From assembly GCA_902772085.1 (NCBI GenBank), contig CACXZL010000187.1, positions 1 to 5,771 of the forward strand: DNA of 5,771 nt, written 5' to 3'. The DNA comes from an uncultured Coriobacteriaceae bacterium. Lineage in GTDB: Bacteria; Actinomycetota; Coriobacteriia; Coriobacteriales; Atopobiaceae. A program made the translations under genes and the position numbers. This document shows positions 5,336-5,771 of this stretch, in pieces. Every line of letters starts with the position of its first letter. Position 1 is the stretch's first letter. The notes beneath the pieces are model-generated. The model did not search any database. It had not been told where the DNA came from and worked only from the letters and a program-made list of their open reading frames with translations.

Positions 5336-5771
5336 CTACTTCGATCCTTTGGCCCCACGCTTGAGACGCAATGCCAGCAGCTTCCTGCGCACAAGTCGCC
5401 GCACTCTATCAAACGTATGTAACCCGGTGTATTTTTTCTCAATCTGAGAAAAACGCAGTTTGCGATAGTCCTGCCAGAATAAGTCGTATTCGAGAGGTTT
5501 GCCATACGGCTTCGTCAAGGCCGACTGCAGGGAATCGGTATGCGGGTCATACTCCACGCGCTTCAAATCGCCCTCTTTTACACAGGCGCGTACCAGCTCT
5601 TCGCCCTTCTGGGTATGTGCCAGCAGCATCGATACCCCGGCGCCTTCCGCATAGCCTTCGTCGAACTTCTGTATAGACCAGAAGTCTCCCATGGTGATGT
5701 CGCAATTCCTCATCACGGACGTGAACGGACAGGCAAAGCACGCCCTTGAGTTGCAAAGCTTGGAATAAAAC
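5336..5771 (-). CDS. FrhB/FdhB C-terminal-type protein (F420 hydrogenase/dehydrogenase beta-subunit-like), 5' end outside window
   Basis: Only the last 144 residues are visible; the first complete codon is at 5768-5770. The recognisable block is CNSRACFACPFTSVMRNCD followed by ITMGDFW (residues 6-31), matching the family pattern CxxCxFTxxxRxxDITxGDFWG, with cysteines at 6, 11, 14 and 23. The rest is a charged, partly helical tail ending in a basic segment (RLVRRKLLALRLKRGAKGSK). Family knowledge: the domain was named from coenzyme F420-reducing hydrogenase and formate dehydrogenase beta subunits and usually binds Fe-S and flavin. Stand-alone copies are common in bacterial capsule and exopolysaccharide loci, often near polysaccharide pyruvyl transferases, and their role there is not settled. 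The name therefore should not be read as hydrogen metabolism. The gap to the next gene is 34 nt (or 46 if that gene starts at GTG 5289), so cotranscription is likely. Confidence 0.8.
   Translation of the reverse strand, partial: FYSKLCNSRACFACPFTSVMRNCDITMGDFWSIQKFDEGYAEGAGVSMLLAHTQKGEELVRACVKEGDLKRVEYDPHTDSLQSALTKPYGKPLEYDLFWQDYRKLRFSQIEKKYTGLHTFDRVRRLVRRKLLALRLKRGAKGSK

Noticed and set aside
5302..5505. Long N-terminal extension of the glycerophosphotransferase from a start at 5505
   Set aside because: It would overlap the C-terminal coding part of the upstream gene by about 170 nt. The extra residues look like out-of-frame translation of that gene.

Overview
All genes in this window read on the minus strand, so transcription runs from right (5771) to left (1). 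G+C is in the mid-50s percent in the two 60-base rows I counted. The content is a slice of a cell-surface polysaccharide locus (capsule or teichoic-acid-like polymer). Glycerol-phosphate chemistry (a TagD-like cytidylyltransferase plus a CDP-glycerol glycerophosphotransferase family protein), strong purine-rich Shine-Dalgarno sites, a TTG start and an intrinsic terminator suggest a fairly GC-rich Gram-positive bacterium. An anaerobic actinobacterium of the Coriobacteriia type is a guess from composition and gene content, not shown by the sequence.

Right part (5771 to about 3578) is the end of one transcription unit. It holds the C-terminal part of a coenzyme F420 hydrogenase/dehydrogenase beta-subunit-like protein of the kind found in polysaccharide loci, then a CDP-glycerol glycerophosphotransferase family protein, then a glycerol-3-phosphate cytidylyltransferase-like protein. 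The last two form a logical pair: one makes the activated CDP-polyol and the other transfers polyol phosphate. A strong intrinsic terminator follows directly after the cytidylyltransferase stop codon.

Left part (3520 to 1) looks like a second unit. It holds a Wzx/PST-type polysaccharide flippase with a TTG start, a membrane O-acyltransferase of the acyltransferase-3 family, and a glutaminase-less asparagine-synthase-like PP-loop enzyme. Together these would export the lipid-linked repeat unit and decorate it with acyl groups and perhaps amides. No glycosyltransferase of a recognised type and no polymerase is visible, so the rest of the locus must lie outside the window.

The observation most worth checking is at the left edge. 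The asparagine-synthase-like frame stops at a TAG (66-68) in the middle of the C-terminal block that this family usually conserves. The same frame then continues open to the window edge and encodes what looks like the rest of that block. This suggests a nonsense mutation, a sequencing error or, less likely, readthrough. I found no CRISPR array, insertion sequence, tRNA or rRNA.
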